Assembly (NCBI GenBank): GCA_038373865.1
Contig: JAXGGA010002370.1
Coordinates: 1-64,000, forward strand
DNA from: Uloborus plumipes
Lineage: Eukaryota; Arthropoda; Arachnida; Araneae; Uloboridae
Direction of reading: 5' to 3'
DNA: 64,000 nt
Numbering within the stretch: the first letter of the stretch is position 1; each line of letters begins with the position of its first letter. The notes beneath the pieces are model-generated. The model made no database searches. It was not told the origin of the DNA and worked only from the letters and a program-made list of their open reading frames with translations. The position numbers and the translations under genes were made by a program. Positions 22,227-34,024 of the stretch are shown here, one piece after another.

Positions 22227-23133
22227 TGTATGTGAAATTCATTAACAGCCGTTAGGCGCATTTTTTGCTTTTACATATAAATTAATGCTGAATAAACATA
22301 ATGGAGTCGATTAAGATCAATTTTGGTAAAATAGAAAGAAATATATAGGTTGACAAAAAAATTAAAACACTTTGTCTTTTTGAAGTTTTCTGAGGGAGAA
22401 ACATTATTATTTCATCCTCAGTTAGAATTCTAACATCACCTCCATCAAACCAATACAAAAGTGTAGTTATTTCCATTCTTTCTATCAAATTTTGCAGTAT
22501 TTTTTTTTCAATTTGTATCATATTTTAAAATTAGACCTTCAAAATACTTTATGGTTTTCTTTGATGCAAGTTTTACAAATACATAGTTACCAGCTTTTGC
22601 AGTTTTTGTAGCTGAACCATCAATTTCATCCCTACATTTTCCCCCTGTATTTTAAAGCATGCGAATCTGAATAATGTCAAAGTATTAAAATAGTGTTTAA
22701 AAATGTGCCACAAGTTTTGTTTTTTTAGAATATTTATTGGAAGAAGTGTTCAATTAAAAGTGTGATTCTAAATTTACCGAAAATTTCAATATGATTGCAT
22801 TGGTTATTTTGATCATTTCGCAAGGGCGAGTTCAATGTTGAATATCTGGATCATTTAATTTTTTTCTCACTATTCAGATTTAAAGACTCCGGTGAATCTA
22901 CGGTTATATTTTTCATGTAGAGTTTCCCCTTATTTCCCTCTTGAAACTTAAAGGGACAGATATCAACTTTTTTGTTCGCTCTTATGGAAGACTTTTTAAA
23001 CGTTTTTGTCTAAAAACCACTTTTTTTGTATGTCTAATTCATGCTGTTTGCTTTTGAAAACTGCGATTTTTTTCTAATTACCTATTGCTTTTGAGAGGTA
23101 GGAATCAGAGCAAAAATGGCTTGATGTAGTAGA
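22227..23133. other. Intron sequence, no recognised feature
   Basis: AT-rich, with a poly-T patch near 22500. No exon, repeat or transposon end recognised. Confidence 0.45.
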
Positions 23134-23524
23134 TATATCGCACCCTTGCTACAAAAAAGCCATAACTCAAAAAACTACGTTTTCCAGGAATTGCAAAAAA
23201 CGGTTCCCGGGCTGACTAGGCACATTTTAGTATTTTTGAATTTGTCAATATAAAGACCGATACATCTCAAACTATGATCGTTAGTCACGCACGTTACTCT
23301 ACGACGGCTGGACGACAACTCAAGATGTGGCATTTCAGTGGAAGGGGTCCTATGCATCTTGATAACAACAAAACGCCATAACTGCCTTCTGACGGCTGAT
23401 TTTTCAATGCAACTTCTGGCTCTTTCGAAGATTGGTAGAGACGTGTAAACTACGTCTAATGACGGTCATAACTCAAAAATGACAATTTTTGAGTTGTGGC
23501 ACTTTTGTAGCAAGGGTGCGATAT
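23134..23524. mobile_element. MITE with ATATCGCACCCTTGCTACAA ends
   Basis: The left terminus ATATCGCACCCTTGCTACAA is inverted perfectly at 23505-23524. Similarity continues inward through GCCATAACTCAAAAA for about 42 bp. The element is about 390 bp, somewhat less AT-rich inside, and has no gene. Confidence 0.8.
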
Positions 23525-23807
23525 GTACCGTTTACTCAAATATATATGCACATAATCTTTATTTATTTTTATTTAAATTGTAAGTATTTGTTATTTTTTT
23601 TTACATCAGCTCATTTTTCAGTGCCTTACCGTTCCATGTTTTTCCAAGCAGAACCTTAAACGGTCACTACTAAGCTGGAAACTACTACACTTATAGAATC
23701 ATATTTCTATTAGTACACATCAAGGGTCGCTAATTCCGGAAATTGTTGAGTTTATTTCTTTGAAGTTTAGATCTACAGTATAAATGTACTAAAAACAAGT
23801 TACTTAC
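23525..23807. other. Intron sequence just 3' of LRR exon 1
   Basis: AT-rich, no feature. Confidence 0.45.
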
Positions 23808-23879
23808 AGTTCTTGCAAGCGGGGAAGGTTAGAGAATGCATTTTCATCCAACTCCTTGATGCTGTTCCAGCTTAAATCT
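23808..23879 (-). CDS. LRR exon 1 of LGR-type receptor gene (5'-most visible)
   Basis: Family knowledge: LGRs are cell-surface receptors whose extracellular LRR array binds a protein hormone ahead of a seven-helix domain. In vertebrate type B members and arthropod LGR2/rickets, most LRRs occupy single phase-2 exons of about 72 bp. Seen here: a 72-bp exon reading DLSWNSIKELDENAF then SNLPRLQE, with acceptor GGTTTTCAG at 23880, donor GTAAGTAAC below 23808, and phase 2 on both sides. The acceptor shows it is internal, so further 5' exons must exist. None was recognised up to 64000, implying an intron above 40 kb or missed exons. The combined five exons encode about 119 residues without a stop. 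A different phase-2 LRR protein cannot be excluded. Confidence 0.85.
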
Positions 23880-24194
23880 CTGAAAACCATAAAAACAATT
23901 GGTAAATATAAATCAGGTCATGCAATATTTGAAAAAATATATTAAATTAAGCAAATGCTTAATAAAATCTGCTCAATGCTTTCTTTCTTTACTTTTTTTT
24001 AAACCAGTTCAAAGCTTTAAAAAAAGGTTTAGAACGATTGACGCAAAGCAATCTTGCCCAAAATAAACGGGGGTGAAGGAGTAATGCCTTTATTACTCTA
24101 AGTTTTCTTTTACATATACTAGATAGAGGTAACTTTACTCTACTCTTAAATATAATGCTTTTAGATGGATTGATTAGAACCATTGAACTGAAGC
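23880..24194. other. Start of very long 5' intron
   Basis: AT-rich sequence directly upstream of LRR exon 1 (minus strand). No exon seen. Confidence 0.45.
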
Positions 24195-24412
24195 TAAAAG
24201 AAAGATTTGTCATTGAATTTTTGGAGAAAGAAGATCGTACCATAAATAATCGCTTGAAAAATGTTTAAGGCGATGCTGTAATGGATATGACCAATGTGTG
24301 GTGTTTGGGAAGAAGTTTGGAAATAGAAATTTTAGATAAACCCTTAAGAGATCGGCCAACAACGTTAGTCAAAGCTGCACTTGCTAATGAACTGATTCCA
24401 AAAGACGTACAC
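24195..24412 (+). pseudogene. Mariner transposase N-terminal remnant
   Basis: The plus-strand translation reads RFVIEFLEKEDRTINNRLKN, a stop, GDAVMDMTNV, and then EIEILDKPLRDRPTT. This follows the mariner HTH pattern 'VIKFL..EG....I..RL..VYGD.AM....V..W......G...IEDKPRSGRP'. Only the first about 70 residues remain, with one stop and some decay, and the MITE at 24416 cuts it off. The catalytic domain is not present in continuation. Confidence 0.55.
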
Positions 24413-24415
24413 GTT

Positions 24416-24857
24416 ACACTGCAAAAAATTAACTGTTGCTTTCACAGTACACTACTGACAGCCAAGGTTCCAATTTAAAACTGTATAATACGCAGTGATA
24501 AACTGTAAAACTATCAATTTTACTGTTTCTTACTGTAAAGTTGGAAATTTTACAGTTTATTGCCTTAAAATTCAGCTGTATTATACTGTAAAAACAACAG
24601 TATAATAATGGCATCAGAGGTTCCAGCTTAAAACTGTAAAATGCACGGTAATAAACTGCAAAATTAGCAATTTTACAGTTACTTATTGTAAAATTATCAA
24701 TTTTACAGCTTAGTACTGTAAAATGAGGAATTTGACAGTTTATTACTGTAAAATTAGCAATTTGACAGTTTATTACTGTAAAATTAGCAATTTTTAGTTT
24801 ATAACCATAAAATTAGCTGTATTATACTGTAAAAACAACATTTATTTTTTACACTGT
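24416..24857. mobile_element. ACTGTAAAATT-type MITE, copy 2
   Basis: The left end CACTGCAAAAAATTAACTGT is inverted at the right end as AACATTTATTTTTTACACTG. Inside, the block AGCAATTTTACAGTTTATTA and close variants recur about every 45 bp. It is the longest copy of the family here (about 440 bp) because of extra internal repeats. Confidence 0.7.
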
Positions 24858-25439
24858 ACAGTTCAGCATGCTCTTGATGCATTGAATGACCGAGTGAGAA
24901 AAGTATACAATCGAAGGAATGCCGCCAATGTGTTTCTTCAAGATGAAAAAAAAGTTTTAAAATCATGACTAAAGAACTCATATTTTTCCAAAAGGTTTTT
25001 GATGCCGCAGTTCAATAATGGCACAAACGTGTGCAAATTCCTGGTTACTATGTTGAACGGTAGTTTTACGTAGAGAAAAGTGTAGGATATGATCTGTAAC
25101 AACTTTTGATGTTGATAAGTTCATTAATGAAGTTTTTTGATCAGGAGGCACTGCTTTTTGATCGTAGTACATGGAAACGGATATTTTTTTAAATTATTCT
25201 GGTTAGGGGGTAAACAGGAGGTATGGACAGAGATAGATTGAGGCACATTGCTTTTTCCTATCTTAGTATCCAATTTAAGAAAAATGTTACATAATTTAAA
25301 TATTTTTATATTAATTAACGGTAGTTTTAATTTACTTTGATACTTCCTTTCTGTTTGCTTATTTTCTTAAATTCATTTTAATTAAAAATAGGTTTGAACA
25401 AGAGAGTAAAATTAAATGATTTCATATTGTCGACGATCA
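24858..25439. other. Intron sequence
   Basis: AT-rich with no exon. Short minus-strand frames at 24799 and 24978 show no domain. Confidence 0.4.
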
Positions 25440-25740
25440 ACTTTTATGACGTAGCAAAAATATAGAAAACATTTTAATTCAAGACCAGCTTCCACAGTTT
25501 TCAGACTCTTTTTCTGAGATTCTTTAAAAGGCAAAGTGCATGTTAGTAAATCAGAGACTGTCAAACAGCTGAAGAAGGATATCGCAAATGAAATACAGAG
25601 ACTACAACCAGGAACATTACGTGGTGTAAGAGAAAACACTCTAAAAATAGCCAATTTCTACATTGAACACAAAATTGTTTATCTGATGTCATATTTTAAA
25701 CATAGTGCCTCAATTTTCATAAACCATTTAATATATTAAA
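25440..25740 (+). pseudogene. Mariner/IS630-like transposase C-terminal remnant
   Basis: From 25536 the frame reads HVSKSETVKQLKKDIANEIQ, then L-Q-P-G-T-L-R-G-V and ANFYIEH. This is the tail that follows the FLWGxLKxxV motif in a mariner-type transposase family, with the pattern 'T..ELK..I..EI..I....L..V......R...CI'. A related copy lies at 34895-35220, with matching flanks (AAATATAGAAAACATTT and GATGTCATATTTTA). The catalytic region is missing or unreadable. Confidence 0.5.
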
Positions 25741-26268
25741 AACCTTAAATAAAATAAATGATTATTACAGGAGTTATACGTGCTTAATGTTGGTCGGTTT
25801 TCTTTCCCCCACCAGTAACGAATGTATCCTCTTCATGTTCCAAACTGGTGCTTTTGAAGCTTTCATTCATAATTAGAGTCAAGTATTTTCACTCACATAA
25901 TTTAGAATAAAATATCAGAAAATTCACCCTTTTATCCAAAAAATCTTTACGTTCGTTGCATCATAAAAGGAAGAAATGACCTTCTAATTCACCGTTGCAA
26001 AAAGTCAATGAGAATTTCCCCTTACATTCAGTAAAAACCAGTTTTTCAAAGTTCTAATCGCACAATTAACGAGGCATTTTACCCAGTTAAGTATATGTTT
26101 TTTGTTGAAAATTGATGTTTATAATAACAAAAAATTGCTTGTCTACGTAGCCTTATACGGAATGTAAAAAATTCCGATAAACAAGCGCGCAGATTATTGT
26201 TGTTTAGTTTCGAGATAATCACGAAGCAATGCGCGTGAACGAAAGTTTAGTACCTCTTTTATAACACG
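25741..26268. other. Intron sequence, no recognised feature
   Basis: AT-rich, with one less AT-rich patch at 26160-26270. No coding signal. Confidence 0.4.
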
Positions 26269-26690
26269 AACTAGCTGTATTATCCCGCGTTGCACAATCT
26301 ATGTTGAAATATAAAGTCGTGTCAAGTCAAGCATGTTCAACAATCAGGTACAAATTAAAAAAAATTAATAATAATAATACAATAAAATTACCCGGTCAAC
26401 GTGTGGAAAACAGCAATTTTATGACTCAAAATTTAAATATACACCTCTCGGAATGTTTTTAAAATTTCAAAATTTCAGTTATTGTTATAAATCGGTGTTA
26501 ACATTCCGCTTCATGGATTTTCTGGAGGAAACTCACTCTCTGAGAATTCCTGATCATCAATTTACCTCTGTGTCAAATTTGGCGAAGATCCGACGTAAAC
26601 TAGTTTTGGGTTAAGAAGATAGATAAATAGATATATATATATATACATAGATAAAGATAAATAGATAGACAGATGGATTGATTGTCATAG
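26269..26690. mobile_element. Probable non-autonomous Helitron-like element
   Basis: It opens with ACTAGCTGTATTATCCCGCG, comparable to ACTAGCTGACCCGGCAAACG at 28202. It later has AAATTTGGCGAAGATCCGAC and ends in a (TA)n/(TAGA)n tract, the same layout as the Helentron at 28202-29964. There is no coding sequence, and the borders are approximate. Confidence 0.45.
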
Positions 26691-26782
26691 ATTGTAAAAA
26701 AATTTCTGTATACAAATTCAGGTCATGCACCTATTTTTATATATCGCATAATTTTATTCACATCATAGCACGTCTCTAAAAG
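26691..26782. other. Spacer before foldback element
   Basis: AT-rich, no feature. Confidence 0.4.
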
Positions 26783-27439
26783 TATACAGGGTGTCCACTC
26801 CTATCGTGGCCCAACAGCTAATTTCTCAACCGTTAGAGATAAGCATATAGTTCATTTAGGAAAAAATCTCCAAATTACGAAAGGAATTTTGGGTCTGTTC
26901 AATGTTTTTCAAAAAATCAAATTTTGAAACAGTTACGAAATTTAAATTTTTATACAGCCACCCAGTCCTATCAATCATATTTAGTAAAACATTCTTGACA
27001 CTGTAACGTTTAAAACTAAAAAAAAATTATGTTCAACTACAGAAATTGACCGAATTATGACGTTTTGAAAAATCAAGATTTTGCATTATTTCATGACGTC
27101 ATCGAGAGATCGCTTAAGGGACCGTATGCGAAATCCTTCAAAATCTTGATTTTTCAAAACGTCATAACTCGGTCAATTTTTGTCGTAGAACAGTGATTTT
27201 TGAAAGTTTTAAACGTTATAGTGTCAAGAATGTTTTACTAAATATGATTGATAGGACTGGGGGGCTGTATAAAAATTTAAATTTCGTAACTCTTTCAAAA
27301 TTTGATTTTTTGAAAAACATTGAATAGACCCAAAATTCCTTTCGTAATTTGAAGATTGTTTCCTAAATGAACTATATGCTTATCTCTAACGGTTTAGAAA
27401 TTAGCTATTGGGCCACGATAGGAGTGGACACCCTGTATA
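26783..27439. mobile_element. Foldback MITE with 301-bp arms
   Basis: The ends are TATACAGGGTGTCCACTCCT and its inverse. The left arm at 26783-27083 and right arm at 27139-27439 are each 301 bp and about 93-95 percent complementary by eye. The loop at 27084-27138 is 55 bp. Nearly the whole element is one hairpin. A transcript crossing it, such as the host gene's pre-mRNA, would form a duplex of about 300 bp. Confidence 0.9.
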
Positions 27440-28201
27440 TAATCGCGCCTAATACAAATTTGACAAGGATAATTTAATGATACATAGGCGAATATCTTTA
27501 TTTAATAAAGCATGTGATTGAGCTACATGTCATGCTCAGAATGAAAGTGGTGCAAGTCATTCTGAAAAAGTGAGAAGTAAATGAAAGTTCCGCAAAAAGA
27601 TCTGGACAAACACAAATTTTATCTTTACGAGCAGAATTTGTATTTAAAAATCAGTACTTTTTTATTATTATGAATCAGCATTTATTAAAAGTTACTCATA
27701 ACTTATTTAAAGTAACTTTTAATGCCTTACACCATGCCATTCTACATTTAGGATGGACTTGCTAAAAGTCAAACACGTGCAAGGAATCACACAATTAAGA
27801 GTTCATTGTATCCTCGAAGCACTTGCATTTAGTTCTCTGCAAATTTATGTCATTTAACGTTGTAATATTTCCTTTAGCATTTCTACACAAAAAGGTATTT
27901 ATTTATTTCTTATTGCACAATTGTTCAGCACAGTGCTTAAAAATTTATTCTGCAACTGCTTCAGAGACTGTATGGCAGTTTATGCCTTTTGATGAGCATG
28001 TTTAAATCAAATACTAATATTTTGTATACATAAAAATGCTTCTACTTCAAACAAAACAAAGAATATAACTTTTTCTGCTTTAAGGAAATGCTGTTTGGAA
28101 GTCTGCAAATACTTACAGAAATTTTTTTCAGTATTTATTTTAAATCAAGTTTCCTTTCGTTAGTAATCAACGTATTTTAACAGAAAAGTTTATATTTTAA
28201 C
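27440..28201. other. Intron sequence, no recognised feature
   Basis: AT-rich. A donor-like ACTTAC (minus-strand GTAAGT) at 28111 has no LRR-like sequence next to it. Confidence 0.4.
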
Positions 28202-28491
28202 TAGCTGACCCGGCAAACGTTGTTTTGCCAAATAAATAATTTCCTAGTAATTTCTAGTGTAGACAAAAAATAGCTTACTTATTGTAAGTATGTATGTATG
28301 TATGGTAGAATGTGTATATTGTATGTATGTAAGAATGTGGTATATGCGTGAAATAAGCATGGAGCGCTGTGAACGATGAAGGAATATAAAAATAACAAAA
28401 GGCAAACATTATTTTTAAGTTATTATAATTTATTCCTTAAAATTATATATCATTAATTAAACAATTACGACAGTAACACTATTAAACAATA

Positions 28492-28905
28492 TCAATCTCT
28501 TAATGCTATAGCGTGAACAATATTTTTTGTTAGTCCATCTTTAGCTAACACAAACAAACTGGAAGGTTTGCCCACTCGAGAGCATGCCACGTATAATTGT
28601 CCGTGTGAAAAACATGGTGTTCTCAAATCTAAGCCACAAACAGACATCGTTTGACCTTGGGATTTGTTGATAGTCAGTGCAAGTGCCAATCTAATCGGAA
28701 ACTGAATACGTTTGAATTGAATTGGCACATCTGTAGGTATAATAGGAATCCGTGGTATGAGTATATTTTCACCTCTGAACTTTGCCATTTAAAATCCTGG
28801 CTTCGATCACGTTTTTCATTAATTTTTGAATGACTAATCGCGTACAGTTGCGCAGCCGGGGCGGGTTCAAATTACGAAGCAAGATAATTGGAGATCCAAC
28901 TTTTA
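28492..28905 (-). pseudogene. Helitron helicase C-terminal remnant
   Basis: The first part in translation order, about 28905-28791, gives KVGSPIILLRNLNPPRLRNC followed by TRLVIQKLMKNVIEARILNG. A one-base frameshift near 28785 then leads into ENILIPRIPIIPTDVPIQF. LTINKSQGQTM, HGQLYVACSRVGKPSSLFV and a stop at 28492 complete it. These are the final motifs of the Pif1-type helicase of Helitrons, including the TINKSQGQ and GQLYVACSR signature segments. The family's role is rolling-circle transposition in the nucleus. About 135 of well over 1000 residues survive, so it is inactive. Confidence 0.85.
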
Positions 28906-29458
28906 TTTTTTAAAAATTTGTGTCACTTTAATGGTCGTTCATACCCCCTCCCCCCCCCTCCCGCAGTGAAAAAAAACTTTACACAGCAGATTTTGCCTAA
29001 TAACTCAACACTCATGGTGTTTGATACATTTTATTTGTTTGTAATGATGTTTTTTGGTCACAACCAATATGAAAATCACAAAAAATAGTTACTTTAATTT
29101 TTAACATATATTTATCTTCTTCAGAATTTTTGACTTTTAATTTTACCTTGAATTTGACGTAAATGCAAGGTATAAAATACAGAATTTTATAAAGGTACAA
29201 AAATTAACATAATATAATTGATAGTGTACATAATTTTTGAAAAAATAATATAAGTGACGCAAATCAAAAACCATTTATTGCCACAATCGATTCAAAGCCC
29301 CCAAAAATGGCGCAAACGTCCATAAGAAAATTCTACAGCATCGAAGGACCCCATTGCCAATTTTAACAAAGATCCGACCAAAACTGTCATTTTGTACTAT
29401 GAAAAAATATGGGGTAGATCTCCATGTGGGGATGTACCTGCATAAGGACTTTACAATC

Positions 29459-29461
<3 letters not shown>

Positions 29462-29503
<42 letters not shown>
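29462..29503 (+). repeat. Poly-A tract of about 42 bases
   Basis: An uninterrupted A run next to the tRNA-related sequence at 29504-29607. On the minus strand, the direction in which that sequence reads, it is poly-T. Confidence 0.9.
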
Positions 29504-29504
<1 letters not shown>

Positions 29505-29607
29505 ATGTAGCTGTTCGAAAAAATCCTTGCGGGCCTGGATTCGATCTCATTCCATCAGGAACTTCAACTTGACGCGCATAACCACTTGACCATCGGGTCG
29601 CTCACTG
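29504..29607 (-). ncRNA. tRNA-derived SINE-like sequence
   Basis: Minus-strand box A is TGGTCAAGTGG (29582-29592) and box B is AGATCGAATCC (29537-29547), separated by 34 bases as in a pol III internal promoter. The outer strands GCGACCC and GGCCCGC do not pair, so it is not a working tRNA. It is followed by a T run rather than the A tail expected of a SINE. It may be an old SINE or tRNA pseudogene captured by the Helentron. Confidence 0.5.
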
Positions 29608-29964
29608 AAGTAAGGATTTACGGTAACACATATTGTTTCAAATGACATGAAATGTTAGTTTTTCGATCATAACTTTTTTTCTAGTAAACAAATATCGTCA
29701 TATGAGCACATGGTACCTAAGTTACACCATCTCCTATCGATTAAAAAAAAATCGTCCAAATCGGTTCAGTAGATCAGATGTTATGTGCGAACAAAAAAAA
29801 ATTTAGGGATGGACTACCCCTAACATTTAAGGGGATGAAAAATAGATGTTGGCCGATTCTCATAGATACTGGATAAGCACAAAAAAGTTCATCAAAATTG
29901 GTCAAGCCGTTTCGGAGGAGTATGGCAACGAAAACTGTGACATGAGAATTTTATATATTAGATA

Positions 29965-31486
29965 AGTTCTACAACAAGGTTAAACAGTTCATTGTCTGAA
30001 AATAAATTTGCAATTTAACAATGTCCTAAAATCGAAATATAGCAACAAAAATTAAAAAAAGACTCGGTTCAAGTAAATAAATGTTTCAACTGATTCAGTT
30101 TCGTAAGGTAACCAGCTTGGAAAAACCTATAATTCAGTCCTACGAAACAAAGTAGCAAATGTTTAGGTAATCGTTCTTATCCATCAATGATTTCGTGATA
30201 TTCATCCGTCTAAGAAGAACCACTGCATTATGATTAAACACAAAAGCCAATCGATCTTTTCTATCTTAATTGGGACGCCCTTGTTTTGGAGTAACGATTT
30301 TGGCAAGAATTGGGCAAAGCGAACAGATCACTTAAATATGAAACAATCGAGCGTCTTCATTCTTTTTAGGCCCAAATTCTAGTTCAAATTTTCTGTCGTT
30401 GAATCTTTCCAGAGATTTGAAAGTCGTTATTTACGCTGCCACGGGTTGGGAATACAAAAGTGAAGGCGGTGATTCAAAACACTCGGAGAATAGAAGAACC
30501 ATTCGACCAGCGGTTTACGATAGAACACATAGTGGAAATGAAATCCTTTTCAATTAGGCAAAAGAATTTCCAAGCCGGGGCACTGCTTAATGACATGTGA
30601 ACAACTTCTGAAAGAGGGGGCTCTTTGTATTGGTATTTTTATTTTTGTGAATCTTTTATGAAGAAGATCGAGCTGACGTTGCTTCCTTTTTCGTATAAAA
30701 GCTAGCAAAATATTTTGACTCTGATCCCGTTTAATATCTAGGCATGGAGAATTTCTAATAAACTGAACTCGAATGAGTCAAGTTGAGATCACTCTTTGAG
30801 CTAGAGCTTTGTCAAATTATTTCTTAGCTGGACCAAGTTCCTCTGAGTCTTCTACACTGAAGAATTTGTTTGTGCGGAACGTTTTTTAAAGTAAAATCGT
30901 TATTTCTTTTTAGTAGCTAGAGATCTGTTTGGCAAGAGATTTTTATGGCTGAAATCAAGATATAGGAAAGTAAATTAACCCATTTCATTTTATTTTTCGT
31001 AATCGGCTTTATAAAACGATTTTTAAAGGACCTACCTTATTTGAATCATAAAAGACTGATTTATCATTTCAATGTTTTATAATTAAAAAAAAATATATTT
31101 GATTTTATTTAAATATGAACTTTTCCAAAATGATAGATCTTTTCTGAAATGCAGATTAAAAAGTATGAATCTTGAGAGCTTGATTTGCGAGGAAAATCAT
31201 AAAAGTTAGTTTAATCGAGTTTTGAAAATTGATCTTATTCTAGTTTCTTCAACATGGTTGCAGGTTTTTCAAGCCAAAAATTTGCGTGATACAACGGAAT
31301 TACGACAGATTACACAAAACATCAATAAATTGTAATTTATAACGTAAAAATGCACGAAATGGGAAACTATTTCTTGCCTTTTCTTAACAACCTTAACAAT
31401 ACGCGTATAAAAAACAGACACAAATACTGTTTAAATAACACAGATCTAAAGATGCTTGCTGACGTAAATTTTATATCAGCGCTAGA
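29965..31486. other. Intron sequence; possible solo LTR
   Basis: The stretch 30590-30860 is less AT-rich and holds a TATAAAAGC box and, about 65 bp later, an AATAAACTGAACTC signal, an order seen in LTRs. I could not locate matching TG...CA borders or a target duplication. No gene is visible. Confidence 0.3.
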
Positions 31487-31729
31487 GGATGTCCATAAAT
31501 GACATAATATTTTTTTGCAAAAATTTTGACCCTCCCCCTTATTTCAAAGTGTCACGCTTCACCTTGCCCGTTCCCCTGCTCTCCGATTGTCACATATTGA
31601 GCTTTTCTTTTCTCATAAAAAATGCGTGATGTCATACTTCGTGTTGTTCTTAACTTCGTTACTTCCTCCCCCCGGTCACAATTTCACAATTTAACGAAGC
31701 TCTTCCCACCCTCAAAGTGTAACATCATT
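31487..31729. mobile_element. MITE with ATGTCCATAAATGACAT ends
   Basis: The left end GGATGTCCATAAATGACAT is inverted imperfectly at the right end as GTAACATCATTTGTGGAT. Inner blocks CCCTCCCCCTTATTTCAAAG and CCACCCTCAAAGTGTAACA also correspond. This end type is common among insect and arachnid MITEs. Confidence 0.6.
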
Positions 31730-31764
31730 TGTGGATTAGTGACATTACACTTTAATGTGCTAAT

Positions 31765-32180
31765 GCAGTAAACTCCTGATTATCCGCGGAATAGGGTGGT
31801 ACGGTAACCGCAGATAAGCGAATATCGCGGATAATACTAGCAACAGGTAAAAAACGATACAAGTGAATACTATAGCTAAAAAATCAAAAACATCAAACAA
31901 TGCTTTCAAATTATAGCTGAATATTACAACATTGAATGCGAAAATATCTTTAAAAGCTAAAAACTAACAATAACACAATCATAAATTAAAAAGTAGTACT
32001 AGTAATAACCTTTATACTTGTACATAACTTTTTTTTATCGGTTAGTTGTTTTTTTTTTTCATTTTCAAACACTTCTTTTTAATTAGTGATTGAGGTCTTT
32101 TAATAGTATCTTGCCACAAAGCGAAAATTATTCTGCGCAAGAGAAGCAGATAATCCGACAGTTTATAATTGGGAGTTTAC
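31765..32180. mobile_element. pogo/Tigger-type MITE, CAGTAAACTCC family
   Basis: The left end CAGTAAACTCCTGATTATCC is matched by the inverted right end GAGTAAACTCCCAATTAT plus a GGATTATCTGC block. The left arm also has a self-complementary segment (CCGCGGAATAGG...CGCGGATAA). It is related to the remnant at 6574. No coding sequence. Confidence 0.65.
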
Positions 32181-33301
32181 TCTACTTCTTTCTACAACAT
32201 TTATAAAAACCAGCATTTTACACTATCAGCATTTTCATCCGTTCATTTATGAATTTACGTGAAAAGAAAATTTTCTCTGAAATGTGTTTCGTTAAATTTC
32301 AATCATAAATATAAATGTCTAAATATTTCAACGAAGGCTCCTTAATGTTAAATTACTCTGTTAGAAACCATTGTAAAATGATGAAATAAAGTAGAGATGT
32401 ATCCCTGTTACGTCAGATAACGATCTTGTCAAACAAGTTTAACAAGAGGTAATAGGGAATTAAAATTTCGTTTAAAATTCATTCGAGCGGATATTACTAA
32501 ATCGCCTGTCGTTCAATCCCCTTATTCACGGCCCAGGACATGTGAAATTTAAAAGTAAATTCTTTATCAAAACTACATCATCTAATTACACAGCAAAGGA
32601 ACAAAAAATGAGAAAAAAATAGATGTTACAGAACACTGTAATCTTCAAGTTTAATCTTTTTGTCAAAGCGTCAAAGAAAATATTCTATTTTAATTACAGC
32701 ATAGCTTTAACTATGTACAAATTGGTTTGATAATAATTAATACAAAAGCTCTAAAATGTACTGAAAAGTAGCAGTTCATTCAGAAGGACAGAATCTTCTA
32801 GTATTGCTTTTCAAAATTTAGTAATACTTAGTTATATATCGCGCTTGTCAGGAGACAAAAAGAAAGCACGATATAGAGGAAACTAGGAAGGTTTGACCCA
32901 CTTTTTACAAATACATTTTTCTGCTTTTTGTAATCCTTAGAAAATTTCCACATTGATATTACTTGTTTCCTTATGATGTCTGGCAATTTTTTACACCATT
33001 ACTTTTCATTTCAATTATATATTGAGTTTTTTATTACCAATTTTTCAAGAGTGTCCAAACCTGGTCAAATCTCCCCACTGGAGGGAAGTTTGATGCACAG
33101 ACATTAAAAGTAGAAAAAAATCAAGCAGAAATAATTAGATGCCAAATTAGATACTATTACAAGGTACCGGCAATAATTAGGTCTACGGAAATACCATTAT
33201 CACGTCTATATGAGTCTTAACATAAACAACACGAATACTTTATTCTTATCTACGTAAAACCAGAGTTTCTACTTTCTCATCAACTAATAAAATCTGATTA
33301 A
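32181..33301. other. Intron sequence, no recognised feature
   Basis: AT-rich. Two segments, GTTTGACCCACTTTTTAC (32892) and GTCAAATCTCCCCACTGG (33063), faintly resemble decayed MITE ends. No gene. Confidence 0.4.
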
Positions 33302-33645
33302 AAAATATTTTCATAAGCATAACTTAACAACAAAATACTAAATAAAAAAATAAAAAACTGAAAAAAAGTTATTAATCCGTACCCTATCGTGCAAGTTTTA
33401 CATCACCTTTGCTTCTCAATATTTTTCGTGCTATCATTTCAAGTGACGGTTCTCGAAAATACTCGATATTGATTAAAATATATATTTTTATAAGCATTAC
33501 TTAACAACAAAATACTAAATAAAAAAAAAATAAAAAAATAAAAAAAGGGTTATTAATCTTTACCCTATCGTGCAAGTTTTACATCATCTTTGCTTTTCAA
33601 TATTTTTCTTGCTATCATTTCAAGTGAGGGTTCTCTCAGCCATTT
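33302..33645. repeat. Tandem duplication of a 177-bp unit
   Basis: AAGCAT followed by (A/T)ACTTAACAACAAAATACT occurs at 33315 and 33492, and both copies continue through TACCCTATCGTGCAAGTTTT and TGCTATCATTTCAAGTGA. Two copies only, about 93 percent identical. Confidence 0.85.
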
Positions 33646-34024
33646 TCTCCTCTATGTTTCGATAAATCTTCCCATTTAGATTAAAAATGTCGTATAGAGC
33701 ATGGGAACAAGCATATTATAGTAGGATGTGAATATGTAAGCTTTTAGTGAACTGACACAATGCAAGCCTATGAGTAAGGGTAGTGTCAACAAGATTGCTT
33801 TTATAACTTCCAGATAAACTTGGCACTCCAAGCGTACCAATTTCATATAGTATGCAAGGATGACGAGAGGTCATGTCAGCCTAGCCAGAAACTAAGTAAC
33901 ACTGCGGGTTCGGGACAGTATTGCATTAGTACAAATTTTATAGAGAGGATTAAAAGCAATTTTTTTAGAGAGGATAATAGCTATTAAGATTGGATAAGGA
34001 AGGGATATTCTAACATAAGTATAT
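33646..34024. other. Intron sequence
   Basis: No feature recognised. Confidence 0.4.

Larger units (their letters stand above)
28202..29964 (-). mobile_element. Helentron-type Helitron, internally deleted
   Basis: One end is ACTAGCTGACCCGGCAAACG with a TATG-repeat patch 80-120 bp inside. The other contains TCAAAATTGGTCAAGCCGTT, CGGAGGAGT and TGTGACATGAGAATTTTATA with a terminal TATATTAGAT. These are characteristic of arthropod Helentrons. On the minus strand it retains the last part of the helicase, while the Rep nuclease and most of the helicase are deleted. A tRNA-related sequence with a long poly-A tract sits in the middle. Confidence 0.75.

Noticed and set aside
29504..29607. Functional tRNA gene
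   Set aside because: Internal promoter boxes are present, but the acceptor strands do not pair and no proper anticodon arm can be drawn.
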